NCBI GenBank assembly: GCA_004297235.1
Contig: SCUR01000181.1
Location: 1-13,821 of the forward strand
From: Candidatus Manganitrophaceae bacterium
GTDB taxonomy: Bacteria; Nitrospirota; Nitrospiria; SBBL01; Manganitrophaceae
DNA length: 13,821 nt
Reading direction: 5' to 3'
Shown: in pieces, positions 1 to 8,920 of the stretch
Numbering within the stretch: the stretch's first letter is position 1
Layout: each line of letters begins with the position of its first letter
Notes under the pieces: generated by a model
What the model saw: only the letters and a program-made list of their open reading frames with translations
What the model was told of the DNA's origin: nothing
Database searches by the model: none
Position numbers and translations under genes: made by a program

Positions 1-357
1 AGAGATGAGGAAGTCGAAGCTCTGATCCGGAAAGGGAAGCTGGCAGGCGTTCGCGACCTGGAATTTGACGTTGGGGTACGCCTTGCATCGCTCTTTCGCC
101 ACTTCGATCAATTCTTTCGAAAGATCGATCCCGACGACCTCGTCGGCATACGGCGCCAGATGGACCGCCTGCAAGCCGCTGCCGCAGCCGACGTCGAGGA
201 TGCGGGAATAATGCTTCCCCTTCGTCAACTCCGCCAGGCAGAGATCGTAGAGGAGATAGCTGTTCATCAGGAAGGGGGTTTCGCTGACGAGTTCGTCAAA
301 CCCCTTTCCCCAATCGTTATAAACTTTGGCAACAGATTCAGTCGTCGGCTCAGACAT
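1..357 (-). CDS. Class I SAM-dependent methyltransferase (5' part, runs off the left edge)
   Basis: Only the first 119 residues lie in the window. They show a Rossmann-type methyltransferase: motif I with the SAM-binding glycine loop LDVGCGSG at residues 54-61, the acidic residue after strand 2 in VGIDLS (D78), and a post-motif stretch ACQLPFPDQSFDFLIS (104-119) typical of the Methyltransf_11/ubiE-like group. The start at 357 is chosen because the N-terminus SVAKVYNDWGKGFDEL matches the usual opening of this family and no better start lies upstream. There is no Shine-Dalgarno sequence; an extended -10 element ends 8 bases before the ATG, so the mRNA may be leaderless. The substrate cannot be told. 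It lies downstream of and in the same direction as the dehydrogenase gene, 119 bases away. Confidence 0.85.
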   Translation of the reverse strand, partial: MSEPTTESVAKVYNDWGKGFDELVSETPFLMNSYLLYDLCLAELTKGKHYSRILDVGCGSGLQAVHLAPYADEVVGIDLSKELIEVAKERCKAYPNVKFQVANACQLPFPDQSFDFLIS

Positions 358-365
358 GGCTTTTT

Positions 366-394
366 CTTATAACATGATCAGGGACGGGGCACAA
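366..394 (-). promoter_or_regulatory. Putative extended -10 promoter of the methyltransferase gene
   Basis: Read on the minus strand, a -10 box TATAAG (366-371) is preceded by TG one base upstream (extended -10). A weak -35 TTGTGC (389-394) lies at a 17-base spacing. The start codon of the methyltransferase begins 8 bases after the -10 box, so the predicted transcript starts within a few bases of the ATG. This is inferred from consensus matching only. Confidence 0.45.
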
Positions 395-410
395 GAAAAA
401 TCTAAATGCC

Positions 411-490
411 GTTAGGCGTGAGGCGTGAAGCGTAAGGGGTCAGATCAAAAGATTTTAAATTCTTTGCCTTTACCCCTCACGCCTCACGTG
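411..490. repeat. Heptamer-type GCGTGAG/GCGTAAG repeat with inverted copy
   Basis: At 413-440 the plus strand holds successive near-copies of a 7-base unit (AGGCGTG, AGGCGTG, AAGCGTA, AGGGG). An inverted copy lies at 471-488. The 12 bases CGTGAGGCGTGA at 417-428 are perfectly complementary to 477-488, and AGGGGT at 435-440 also pairs with 472-477. The inverted copy overlaps the end of the dehydrogenase gene: its last residues R-E-A and the TGA stop are read from the repeat. It could act as a transcript-end hairpin or be a dispersed repeat of the genome. Confidence 0.7.
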
Positions 491-1388
491 TTTTCAGCTC
501 TTCCGCCCTCTGAAGACTGTCCTGCAGGCCTTCTCGATAGGTGGGGCAACGGAGGGTTACGCCGAATTCTCTGAGGAGCTTTTCGTTCTGATATCGGACG
601 GCCGGGGTCGCCCCGCTCGCCGGACCCGGAGGGATCAACGGGGAAACGCCGAGCATCGTCGCCATATGATTGAAATACTCGGCCGGTGTGTGAGGTTCTT
701 GATCGACGACGTTATACGTCTGGCCGGGGCGGCCTTTCTCCATCGCGGCGATCAAGATGTCGAGATAGTCCTCCAGATAGATCCGATGAAGATGCGGCGG
801 CAGATCGGCCGGGACTTGATAGGCGCCCCTGCGGACCTGATCGAGAATGCCGGGGGCCGCATGATAAACAGATCCGGTCCGAAGGGTGATCCCCGGAAAG
901 CCCCCCTCGGAGAACCGGGCCAGGATCTCCCGCTCCGCCTCCAGATGAATCCGGCCGGTCGAGCTCTTCGGCCGGCAGAAGGCCTTCTCATCGATCCCCG
1001 CTCCCGGGGAGCCCTGATCGGGAGCCGCACCGTCATAGACGGCGAGACTGCTCTCGTAAATATAGCGCTTGATCGCGCCGCGAGGAATCACCGAAAGAAT
1101 ATTCCGCAATCCCTTCAGATCGGCCGGCTCCGGCACCGACATCCCATGCTGCCGCCGGCCGGCCAGGTGAAAGATCACATCGGCATTGGCTACCGCCATC
1201 TTCGCCAAAAACGGCTCGGTGAGATCGGCCGCCAGCGGGTTGATGCCGAGCCGGGCGAAGCCGGGGGCCAGCCCGTCGGAGGAGATCAACGCCCAGACAC
1301 TGTGGTTGTGCCGTAAAAGACGCAACCCGAGCTGCTTCGTCAAGTTCCCTTCGCCGATCAGCAGGATGGTCGTGAATGCTTTTGTCAT
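477..1388 (-). CDS. Atypical extended SDR (NAD-dependent epimerase/dehydratase-like), degenerate motifs
   Basis: A 303-residue protein of the NAD(P)-binding epimerase/dehydratase superfamily. Visible are an N-terminal beta-strand and glycine segment ILLIGEGNLTKQLG (8-21), a strand-4 motif DVIFHLAG (70-77), the active-site serine region YESSLAVYD (111-119), and a C-terminal substrate region with HRIYLEDYLDILIAAME. The family's glycine motif is reduced (third glycine replaced), and the catalytic Tyr-x3-Lys appears as T144-x3-H148 in STGRIHLEAE. So either it binds nucleotide without standard SDR chemistry or it is catalytically altered. A good RBS (AAAGGAGG) lies about 8 bases before the ATG. 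It sits 39 bases after the ABC-F gene and is probably the last gene of that operon. Substrate unknown. Confidence 0.8.
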   Translation of the reverse strand: MTKAFTTILLIGEGNLTKQLGLRLLRHNHSVWALISSDGLAPGFARLGINPLAADLTEPFLAKMAVANADVIFHLAGRRQHGMSVPEPADLKGLRNILSVIPRGAIKRYIYESSLAVYDGAAPDQGSPGAGIDEKAFCRPKSSTGRIHLEAEREILARFSEGGFPGITLRTGSVYHAAPGILDQVRRGAYQVPADLPPHLHRIYLEDYLDILIAAMEKGRPGQTYNVVDQEPHTPAEYFNHMATMLGVSPLIPPGPASGATPAVRYQNEKLLREFGVTLRCPTYREGLQDSLQRAEELKTREA

Positions 1389-1427
1389 GATTGCTTTCCT
1401 CCTTTGAAAGAGGATCAGGAGAGGGAT

Positions 1428-3388
<1,961 letters not shown>

Positions 3389-3392
<4 letters not shown>

Positions 3393-4465
3393 TTCTTCGA
3401 GTGATTGAACGTCGGCCGCTCCAGATCGTGCTGCGGCGAGAGGTTTTCCTTAAGATTCGGGGTCGCGTGGATAAAAGAGTGGGCGCGGGCCTTTCGATGA
3501 ATTTCTTGAAGCTGCGCCGCCGTCAGCCACGTCGAGAGCTTTTCATTCTCCCGGAGTTGATCGGTGTTTGAAACGGTCGTGTTGTCGGTGCAGATGGCGA
3601 CCGGAATCCCATATTCAATGAAGGTGAACATCGGATGGGGCGCCCCCATCGCCACGGCGCCGGTCTGGTAATTCGAGGTGTAGCAACATTCGACCAAGAT
3701 CTGATCCTTCGCCAGCCGCCGCATCAGCGCCTTGTCTTTGACGGCGGAACAGCCGTGGCCGATCCGTTTCGCGCCGAGGATATCGATCGCCTCCCAGATC
3801 GCTTCCGGCCCTTCATCCTCCCCGGCATGAATCGTCAAGCCGAGGTTGCCGGACCGGGCGATATCGAACGCCTCCTTAAAAAGCCGCGCCGGATTTCCCC
3901 GCTCCGCCCCCGCCACGTCGAAGCCGATCACCCCCGTCCGTTCATGAAACTGCTGCGCCTCGGCGATCGCCTGACGCGCGAGGATCTTGGCGATATGGGG
4001 GCCTTGATGCCGCATGGCGATGACGATGAGTCCGGTCTCGATCGGGTACTTTCTCTTGGCGCGGTTGAGGCCGGTCAACACCGAGCTGATCGTCTGCCGC
4101 AAGGTCAACCCGGCAAAGGTGTGGATGATCGGCGCATAACGAAGCTCCAGAAGACGGACGCCGTTTTGATAGGCCTTCTTGACGATCGACTCCACGACAT
4201 AGGAGATGTTTCCGTAAAATTGCGTGATCCAGGCCGGGTAGTGAAATTTGTCGAGATAGCGGAGCAGCGCCCCTTCTTCTCCCTCTTGAAGAACGAGAAG
4301 ACGCTCCATCTCTTTTTTGGTGGCGACCGGGTTGAGCCGGTGCTCCTTCATCAGCTTCCAGGTGATGTCGACCGGAATCGATCCGTCGACATGCTGGTGC
4401 AGCTCGACCTTCTCGATTTTGGCGATCCCGTTTTTCGAAGTCTGTTTTTTACCGGAACGTCTCAT
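3389..4465 (-). CDS. Adenosine deaminase-like metal-dependent hydrolase
   Basis: From the chosen start the protein has 358 residues, close to the usual length of adenosine deaminases. It has the family's metal and catalytic motifs: H23-x-H25 within ELHQHVDGS, TIHAGE with H213 and E216, RIGHG with H237, and D294 in ICTDN. The second aspartate of the classic DD pair is asparagine (N295), a variant that also occurs in bacterial adenosine deaminase-like proteins. It would hydrolyse adenosine, deoxyadenosine or a related aminopurine in the cytoplasm. The start at 4465 is preferred over an in-frame ATG at 4513 because it overlaps the stop of the upstream gene as ATGA and removes a 16-residue arginine-rich extension absent from the family. 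Substrate specificity is inferred from family only. Confidence 0.88.
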
Positions 4466-5538
4466 CCGCCTGCTTCTTCTTTCCAATAGTTGTAGGCCAA
4501 AAAGGGATCCCACATGGCGCCGGTGGCGGTCATCACGGCATCGACGCCGAGATCGAAGAACTCCCGAATGTGCGCCGCCGTCATCACCCCGCCGACGCCG
4601 ACCACCTCGAAATCATATTTTGCTTTCCGCTTCAGCTCGACGATCCGCGCCCCCTGCGTCATCGCGCATGGCCGGATCGCCGCGCCGCAGACCCCCGATC
4701 GAAGCCGTCCCTTTCCGGGAAGGGCCTGCGTGCCGTCGGGCTTCACCACTTCGAAGGAGAGGGTGTTGAGCCCGGAAATCGCATCGACATGCGGCGCGTT
4801 CGCCGCGACCACTTTTTCCAATCGGGACGGATCAGGGATATAGCCGATCTTGATGATCAACGGCACCGCGCCGATCGCCCGCTTCACCCGTCTGGAGATC
4901 TCCGCGGAGAAGACCGGATCGGTGTAGACGCTCCCCTCCCCCGTGACCACGTTCGGACAGGAGAGATTAATTTCGACCGCCGGCGCTCCCGCCTCGACCG
5001 CCAGACGCGCCGCCCGGGCGTAGTCTTCCGCCAGATCTTTTTCCCCCGGCGTGCCGACCACGCTGACGATCAGCAGCTGCCCGTCGCCGATTCCGGCCTT
5101 CGCCCTGCCGATATCTTCCTGCCAGATCTTCGGATCGCGCGACGGCATTCCGAACGAATTGGTGATGCTGATCTCTTCCACGCGGGAAGGCGATTCCATC
5201 GTGGCGACCAAGCGCGTCCCAAAATCCTTTTCGGTCAACGGCCCCTTCACCTGGAGGAACATGCAGTTGGGATCGGGATGACTGGGGGTCGCACTCGTCC
5301 GGACGGTCTTGTAGACCAGAAGGTCGAAACCGAGCTCCCCATAGGCGATGATCCAGCGCGAATTCAAAAGCGGTCCGGCCGGAATCCCGAGACGGGAGTT
5401 GACATCGAATCCGAGGAATTTGACTTTCTTTTGAATCCGCCGGGCGGGGGGCTTCTCTTTGAGAAAGGGGCCTTCCTGGTAATTGGCTTCGTAGGAGCGG
5501 GCGATATCGTATGTCGGGCTCGGCTTCATCAACAACAT
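4462..5538 (-). CDS. Dihydroorotate dehydrogenase-like flavoprotein (class 1 type active site)
   Basis: A 358-residue TIM-barrel flavoprotein of the dihydroorotate dehydrogenase family. Recognisable parts are GIPAGPLLNS (51-60), the lysine in YKTVRT (K77), the substrate loop TNSFGMPS (126-133), NLSCPN (191-196) with a catalytic cysteine at 194 as in class 1 enzymes rather than the serine of class 2, the lysine in IIKIGY (K230), SGLNT (256-260) and the phosphate-binding VGVGGV (313-318). It is longer than class 1 enzymes (about 310) because of an N-terminal extension of roughly 40 residues with no visible membrane helix. It could be the pyrimidine-pathway enzyme or a paralogue acting on another pyrimidine. 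First gene of the operon. ATG 5538 has AGG only 3 bases upstream; ATG 5529 is an alternative start. Confidence 0.82.
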   Translation of the reverse strand: MLLMKPSPTYDIARSYEANYQEGPFLKEKPPARRIQKKVKFLGFDVNSRLGIPAGPLLNSRWIIAYGELGFDLLVYKTVRTSATPSHPDPNCMFLQVKGPLTEKDFGTRLVATMESPSRVEEISITNSFGMPSRDPKIWQEDIGRAKAGIGDGQLLIVSVVGTPGEKDLAEDYARAARLAVEAGAPAVEINLSCPNVVTGEGSVYTDPVFSAEISRRVKRAIGAVPLIIKIGYIPDPSRLEKVVAANAPHVDAISGLNTLSFEVVKPDGTQALPGKGRLRSGVCGAAIRPCAMTQGARIVELKRKAKYDFEVVGVGGVMTAAHIREFFDLGVDAVMTATGAMWDPFLAYNYWKEEAGG

Positions 5539-5569
5539 GTTCCTGGAGATATTCGAATCAATTCTTTGT

Positions 5570-5598
5570 ATGCTAACATGGAGCGGGATTCAGGTCAA
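5570..5598 (-). promoter_or_regulatory. Promoter of the dihydroorotate dehydrogenase-like operon
   Basis: On the minus strand, -35 TTGACC (5593-5598) and -10 TAGCAT (5570-5575) are separated by exactly 17 bases. This places the transcript start near 5563 and leaves a leader of about 25 bases before the ATG at 5538. It is the only good promoter seen for the chain of minus-strand genes down to the dehydrogenase at 477. Confidence 0.6.
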
Positions 5599-5614
5599 CC
5601 TTTGAACCGGGACA

Positions 5615-5649
5615 GCAAACAGCCCAGGCGGATCACCTGGGCTGTTTGC
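5615..5649 (-). terminator. Hairpin terminator after the siroheme reductase gene
   Basis: A perfect 14-base-pair stem (5615-5628 with 5636-5649) around a 7-base loop lies 35 bases past the reductase stop codon and just before the next promoter. No T-run follows on either strand, so it may act as a weak or factor-assisted terminator, or as a stabilising 3' hairpin. Confidence 0.6.
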
Positions 5650-5684
5650 ACTTTCATGCCGGGTTTTCAGTGCGACGGATCGGG

Positions 5685-5936
5685 TCAGGCCGACTCCACC
5701 TTCTCGATGACCAGCTTGAAATGGCCGTCGGGCAACTGTTCGTTCTTCAAGATCTTGTGCCCCTCGGCCTGAACACTCCGGGGAACATTCCGGATCGGCT
5801 CCCCGTCATCGATGATGACCTCGAGCAGCTGGCCGGCATCCATCTCCTCCAATTGCAGCTTGGTCTTCACGAAATTCATGGGGCAAGCGACCCCCGAGAG
5901 ATCCAGCCGGGCATCGACCTCTTTTTGCAAGCTCAT
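5685..5936 (-). other. Possible internally started TusA-like protein (83 residues) within the reductase gene
   Basis: Residue 727 of the reductase is a methionine (ATG at 5936-5934) preceded by a strong ribosome-binding sequence AGAGGTGG (5939-5946) at good spacing. Translation from here would give a stand-alone 83-residue TusA-like protein starting MSLQKEVDARLDLSGVACP. The site may be active, or be a remnant of a separate tusA gene fused to the reductase. No expression evidence is available from sequence. Confidence 0.35.
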
Positions 5937-8114
5937 ATCCACCTCTTTTTGTATAATCGATGACACCGGTTCTTTCTTCCTCAACTTCAAATTGGCGTCC
6001 AGCCGATCGTAGGCTTCTCGACACTCCCGAACGAAGGCGTCGGCCAGATCGAGGAGCGACCGAACCGACTCCGGACGCGGATCGAAGGCGGCCCATTTTC
6101 CCAAGTCCTCCGTGAAATTCTCGAACCGCTCCGTGACGATCCCCTGCTCGACCAGCTTGTGCTGGAACTCTTTGAGGATCTGATCTTCATGCGGCAAATC
6201 GACTCCGAATGGGATCAGCAGCGCCCGGCAGCAAACCATGATCGCCTGTTTGATATTGCCGATCGCCTCGTCCGGCTGTTGCTGGAGGAGCGCCGCCGAG
6301 GCTTTCTCGATCGACTGACTCCCCATCCGCAGCTGATGCTCGATCATATCGATGACCGTTCCGGCGCACTCCCCCGGACCGAGATCATCGAGCGAGAAGT
6401 CTTGATCTTGATTGTAATCGTGATAATACTCCGGCGCCTCCTGCGGCGTCGGGAGCTGGATGAACTTCTCAAGGCGCGCGCCGATCGCTTCGCGGCCGAA
6501 GCGCTCGATGAATTGGTTGAAGTCCTCCGCGCCCTGGCGATTCTCGCGATAGGCCTTGACGATCTCGATCACCGCCGACGGGATATTCTTCGCAGGAATT
6601 TTCAGCTTGGATGATCCAATCACGGAGCGCTCCGCGCTCACCCCTCCTCCCAAATGGAGCTGATAGTGCGGCGCCAGCTTGCCATGGACCTTTTTGCCGA
6701 CCCCGTGGAGACCGATTCCGGCGATATGATGGTGGCCGCAGGAATTGGGGCAGCCGGAGATCCGAATCCGCAAGCCGTTCAGATCTTCGAACTCCGGCAG
6801 ATCCTTCTCGAATCGATCGACGATCGCCGCCCCGACTCCCATCGAAGAGGTCAACGCCAGCTGGCAGCTGTCGGCCCCCGGACAGGCGATCACATCGACA
6901 GCGCGTTCGGCCCCGGCGCCGCCGAGCCCGATTCGGCCGAGCGCGGCGTACAACTCCGGGAGCTCCGCACGGCGAACATGATGAAGGATTAAATTCTGCT
7001 GGTGGGTGGTCCGGACCGCCTCCGGGGAAAACCGGTCGACGATGTCGGCCATCTCGCGCATCTGGGCGGAAGTCATATCCCCCAGAATCAATTTGATCTG
7101 AACGGCGCAGATCCCCGCCGTCGGCTGAGGGATGACGTTGGTTCGAAGCCATTTCTCATATTCCGCATTTCCATGGTAACCATTCCCGCCGTTCTGAATC
7201 ATATTGAGATTCGGCTCGACGGAGGGGGCTTTCGCTTGAGGGGTCGGCAGCGCGGGATAAACTTTTCCCGATTCCTTAAGAAGGGCCAACTCCTCGCCTA
7301 TTTTTTTATTAAATTGGTCGATTCCCCACTTCTCCAGAACGAACTTCATCCGGGCCTTGCTCTTTGTTTTCCGGTCGCCATTGGCGTCGAAGATCTTCAG
7401 GACCGCTTCGCAGAATGGCAACACCTCTTCCATCGGCAAAAACTCGGTATAGAGTTTCGCCAACTTCGGATGCGATCCCAAACCTCCTCCCACAAGGACT
7501 TTGAAGCCATACTCCGTCCGGCCCTGAGTTTCCCGGCGGGTGGCGATGAACCCGATATCGTGGATCGACGCCAATCCGCACTCGCTCTGGCAACCGGAGA
7601 AAGAGATCTTAAATTTGCGGGGAAGATCTTGGTTGATCGGATTGCGCAGCAGATAATAGGCGACCTGCTCGGCAATGGCGGTGACATCGAATAACTCCGT
7701 AGGACAGACGCCGGCCAAATGGCAAGAGGTGACGTTCCGGACGGTGTTGCCGCAGGCCTCGCGGGTCGTTAGCCCCGACTCGGCCAGCCGGGTCATCACG
7801 GCGGTGATGTTTTCCAGCTTTACATAGTGGAACTGGATATCCTGCCGGGTGGTGACATGTCCTTTCCCCGTGGAATAGAGATCAGCGATCTCCGCCAAAG
7901 CGCGAAGCTTCTGGCCGTTGAGGAGTCCCGACGGGATCTTCACCCGGACCATCTGAAACCCTTTTTGCCGCTGTCCATAGATCCCATGCTGCAAGCGGAA
8001 ACGCTTGAACTTTTCTTCGGGAATTTCTTTCCGCTTCAAACGCTCGACCTGAAGGCCAAAGTTCTCAATTTCTTTGACGATTTCTTCCGGAAGGGTGGTT
8101 TGGATTGGGCCCAT
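5685..8114 (-). CDS. Nitrite/sulfite reductase hemoprotein fused to a C-terminal TusA domain
   Basis: 809 residues. Two tandem ferredoxin-type/siroheme units fill residues 40-540. In the first unit TTRQDIQFHYV (88-98) is followed by C131-x5-C137 and C175-x3-C179. In the second, TTHQQNLILHHV (369-380) is followed by C411-x5-C417 and C455-x3-C459. Such cysteines hold the 4Fe-4S cluster bridged to siroheme; the enzyme family reduces sulfite or nitrite by six electrons in the cytoplasm. After a linker comes an all-helical region (about 585-705, possibly HEPN-like), then a TusA-like sulfur-carrier domain (735-809) with C744-P745. No flavoprotein partner is in the window, so the donor may be ferredoxin. 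The start at 8114 has GAGAGG 6 bases upstream. Sulfite versus nitrite cannot be decided, but the TusA part favours sulfur metabolism. Confidence 0.88.
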   Translation of the reverse strand: MGPIQTTLPEEIVKEIENFGLQVERLKRKEIPEEKFKRFRLQHGIYGQRQKGFQMVRVKIPSGLLNGQKLRALAEIADLYSTGKGHVTTRQDIQFHYVKLENITAVMTRLAESGLTTREACGNTVRNVTSCHLAGVCPTELFDVTAIAEQVAYYLLRNPINQDLPRKFKISFSGCQSECGLASIHDIGFIATRRETQGRTEYGFKVLVGGGLGSHPKLAKLYTEFLPMEEVLPFCEAVLKIFDANGDRKTKSKARMKFVLEKWGIDQFNKKIGEELALLKESGKVYPALPTPQAKAPSVEPNLNMIQNGGNGYHGNAEYEKWLRTNVIPQPTAGICAVQIKLILGDMTSAQMREMADIVDRFSPEAVRTTHQQNLILHHVRRAELPELYAALGRIGLGGAGAERAVDVIACPGADSCQLALTSSMGVGAAIVDRFEKDLPEFEDLNGLRIRISGCPNSCGHHHIAGIGLHGVGKKVHGKLAPHYQLHLGGGVSAERSVIGSSKLKIPAKNIPSAVIEIVKAYRENRQGAEDFNQFIERFGREAIGARLEKFIQLPTPQEAPEYYHDYNQDQDFSLDDLGPGECAGTVIDMIEHQLRMGSQSIEKASAALLQQQPDEAIGNIKQAIMVCCRALLIPFGVDLPHEDQILKEFQHKLVEQGIVTERFENFTEDLGKWAAFDPRPESVRSLLDLADAFVRECREAYDRLDANLKLRKKEPVSSIIQKEVDMSLQKEVDARLDLSGVACPMNFVKTKLQLEEMDAGQLLEVIIDDGEPIRNVPRSVQAEGHKILKNEQLPDGHFKLVIEKVESA
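5917..5951. repeat. In-frame 24-base-spaced duplication at the reductase/TusA junction
   Basis: The 11-mer ACCTCTTTTTG occurs at 5917-5927 and again at 5941-5951. It encodes the peptide QKEVD twice with an 8-residue period, exactly in the linker before the TusA domain. Confidence 0.7.
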
Positions 8115-8149
8115 TTAGATCCTCTCACTGGTCATAAAGATTTTCACAA

Positions 8150-8178
8150 AGGATACACCACTTTCCCCAAACAATCAA
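8150..8178 (-). promoter_or_regulatory. Promoter of the siroheme reductase gene
   Basis: On the minus strand, -35 TTGATT (8173-8178) and -10 TATCCT (8150-8155) lie 17 bases apart. The predicted start near 8143 leaves a leader of about 29 bases that contains the RBS GAGAGG (8121-8126). No clear operator is seen in the leader. Confidence 0.5.
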
Positions 8179-8236
8179 TATAAAACTCGCCGTCCTAAAC
8201 GAGGAAAACTCTCTTATAAAACGAATAGAATAAATA

Positions 8237-8266
8237 AAAAAGGGGGCCGGACTCGGCCCCCTTTTT
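8237..8266 (-). terminator. Rho-independent terminator after the TPR lipoprotein gene
   Basis: A perfect 12-base-pair stem (8237-8248 with 8255-8266; five A-T and seven G-C pairs) closes a 6-base loop. On the minus strand it runs into TTTTTTATTT. It lies 46 bases past the lipoprotein stop and upstream of the reductase promoter. Because the stem itself begins with A and ends with T, it could also work on the plus strand. Confidence 0.85.
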
Positions 8267-8311
8267 AGCTGACTTTGACTTAGAGATTATCCCTGCTGTT
8301 CCAACCCATCC

Positions 8312-8713
8312 TTATTGCGGGGTCCCGCTCATGCCCTGTTGATCGCTCCGCGGGGCTGCTCCTCGGCCTGCCCCCCCCATCCCGAACTCCTTGGAGAGAA
8401 GCCGCTGGGCTGTCTGAAACTCTTTGTCGGCTTGATCGGTCTTTCCCTGACGATAAAGGGAAAGCGCCAGATTCAGGTGCGCTTCCGGAATGTTGGGGTC
8501 AATCCGTGTAACATTCTGGAAATGTTCCTGCGCATTCACATATTGCTCTTTTTCAAAAGCGGCAACGCCTTTATTAAATTCATCCTTAACCGATTCGGGC
8601 AACTGCTTCGGCACCGCCGCGCGCGGCTCGGAGCTGCTCCCGAACATATGACTGGTTGTACCACACCCCGCGAGGAACACCAACGCGATCGACAACACGA
8701 TTACATTCTTCAT
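8312..8713 (-). CDS. Small TPR-repeat lipoprotein
   Basis: 133 residues. A short signal peptide ends in the lipobox LAGC (14-17), so the mature protein should be lipid-anchored at C17. A Ser/Pro-rich linker leads to two tetratricopeptide repeats at about 42-74 (FNKGVAAFEKEQYVNAQEHFQ) and 75-106 (AHLNLALSLYRQGKTDQADKEF). A Gly/Ala/Gln-rich low-complexity tail (112-133) follows. TPRs bind other proteins, so a scaffold or assembly role in the envelope is plausible, but no specific partner is evident. RBS GGAGGG lies 6 bases before the ATG. It is monocistronic: own promoter at 8760-8789 and terminator at 8237-8266. The promoter overlaps a PerR-like sequence. Confidence 0.82.
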   Translation of the reverse strand: MKNVIVLSIALVFLAGCGTTSHMFGSSSEPRAAVPKQLPESVKDEFNKGVAAFEKEQYVNAQEHFQNVTRIDPNIPEAHLNLALSLYRQGKTDQADKEFQTAQRLLSKEFGMGGAGRGAAPRSDQQGMSGTPQ

Positions 8714-8759
8714 CCTATCCCTCCTTCTGATGGTCCTGATGGTCCTATTTCGTATTCTT

Positions 8760-8789
8760 ATTCTAATGATTAAGATTCCTCAGCATCAA
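8760..8789 (-). promoter_or_regulatory. Promoter of the TPR lipoprotein gene
   Basis: On the minus strand, -35 TTGATG (8784-8789) and -10 TAGAAT (8760-8765, five of six consensus bases) have an 18-base spacer. The predicted transcript start near 8753 gives a leader of about 40 bases. Within that leader is a perfect tandem copy of a 9-mer (TGATGGTCC on the plus strand, 8728-8736 and 8737-8745). Confidence 0.55.
8761..8775. promoter_or_regulatory. PerR/Fur-like operator candidate over the lipoprotein promoter
   Basis: The minus strand reads TCTTAATCATTAGAA, which matches 11 of the 14 defined positions of the 7-1-7 PerR consensus TTATAATNATTATAA. Its two halves match each other at 5 of 7 positions. 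It overlaps the -10 box of the lipoprotein promoter, as expected for a repressor site. The region is AT-rich, so chance similarity is possible. Confidence 0.35.
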
Positions 8790-8886
8790 TTCCCTCAAAG
8801 AGCTAATCCGTTCAGCTAGGCTAGGAAAGTGACGGATATCTACCGAAATGAAAACGAGGCGTCTTCACGGGTTTCTGAAAAACAAT

Positions 8887-8914
8887 TTGACAGCAAAACG
8901 AATTCGCGTAGAAT
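8887..8914 (+). promoter_or_regulatory. Promoter of the beta-propeller lipoprotein gene, leaderless layout
   Basis: A perfect -35 TTGACA (8887-8892) and -10 TAGAAT (8909-8914) are 16 bases apart. The expected transcript start, 6-7 bases after the -10 box, falls on or at the ATG at 8921. There is no Shine-Dalgarno sequence in the bases before the ATG. Confidence 0.6.
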
Positions 8915-8920
8915 ACCGCC

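Noticed and set aside
3635..4489. Plus-strand open frame of 284 codons opposite the deaminase gene
   Set aside because: Antisense shadow with no motif; the minus-strand frame has all metal-binding motifs of adenosine deaminase.
4570..5772. Long open frame (about 400 codons) on the plus strand opposite the dihydroorotate dehydrogenase-like gene
   Set aside because: It is antisense to a clearly recognisable enzyme, has an arginine/aspartate-rich shadow composition without any family motif, and arises from GC-rich codon bias.
6469..7152. Minus-strand open frame of 227 codons in another frame of the siroheme reductase gene
   Set aside because: Arg/Gly/Ser-rich frame-shifted shadow of a protein whose own frame shows conserved cluster motifs throughout.
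8728..8745. Perfect tandem copy of the 9-mer TGATGGTCC in the lipoprotein leader, as a possible regulatory repeat
   Set aside because: Only two copies and no known binding-site pattern; most likely slippage or chance. Kept only as a note in the promoter entry.
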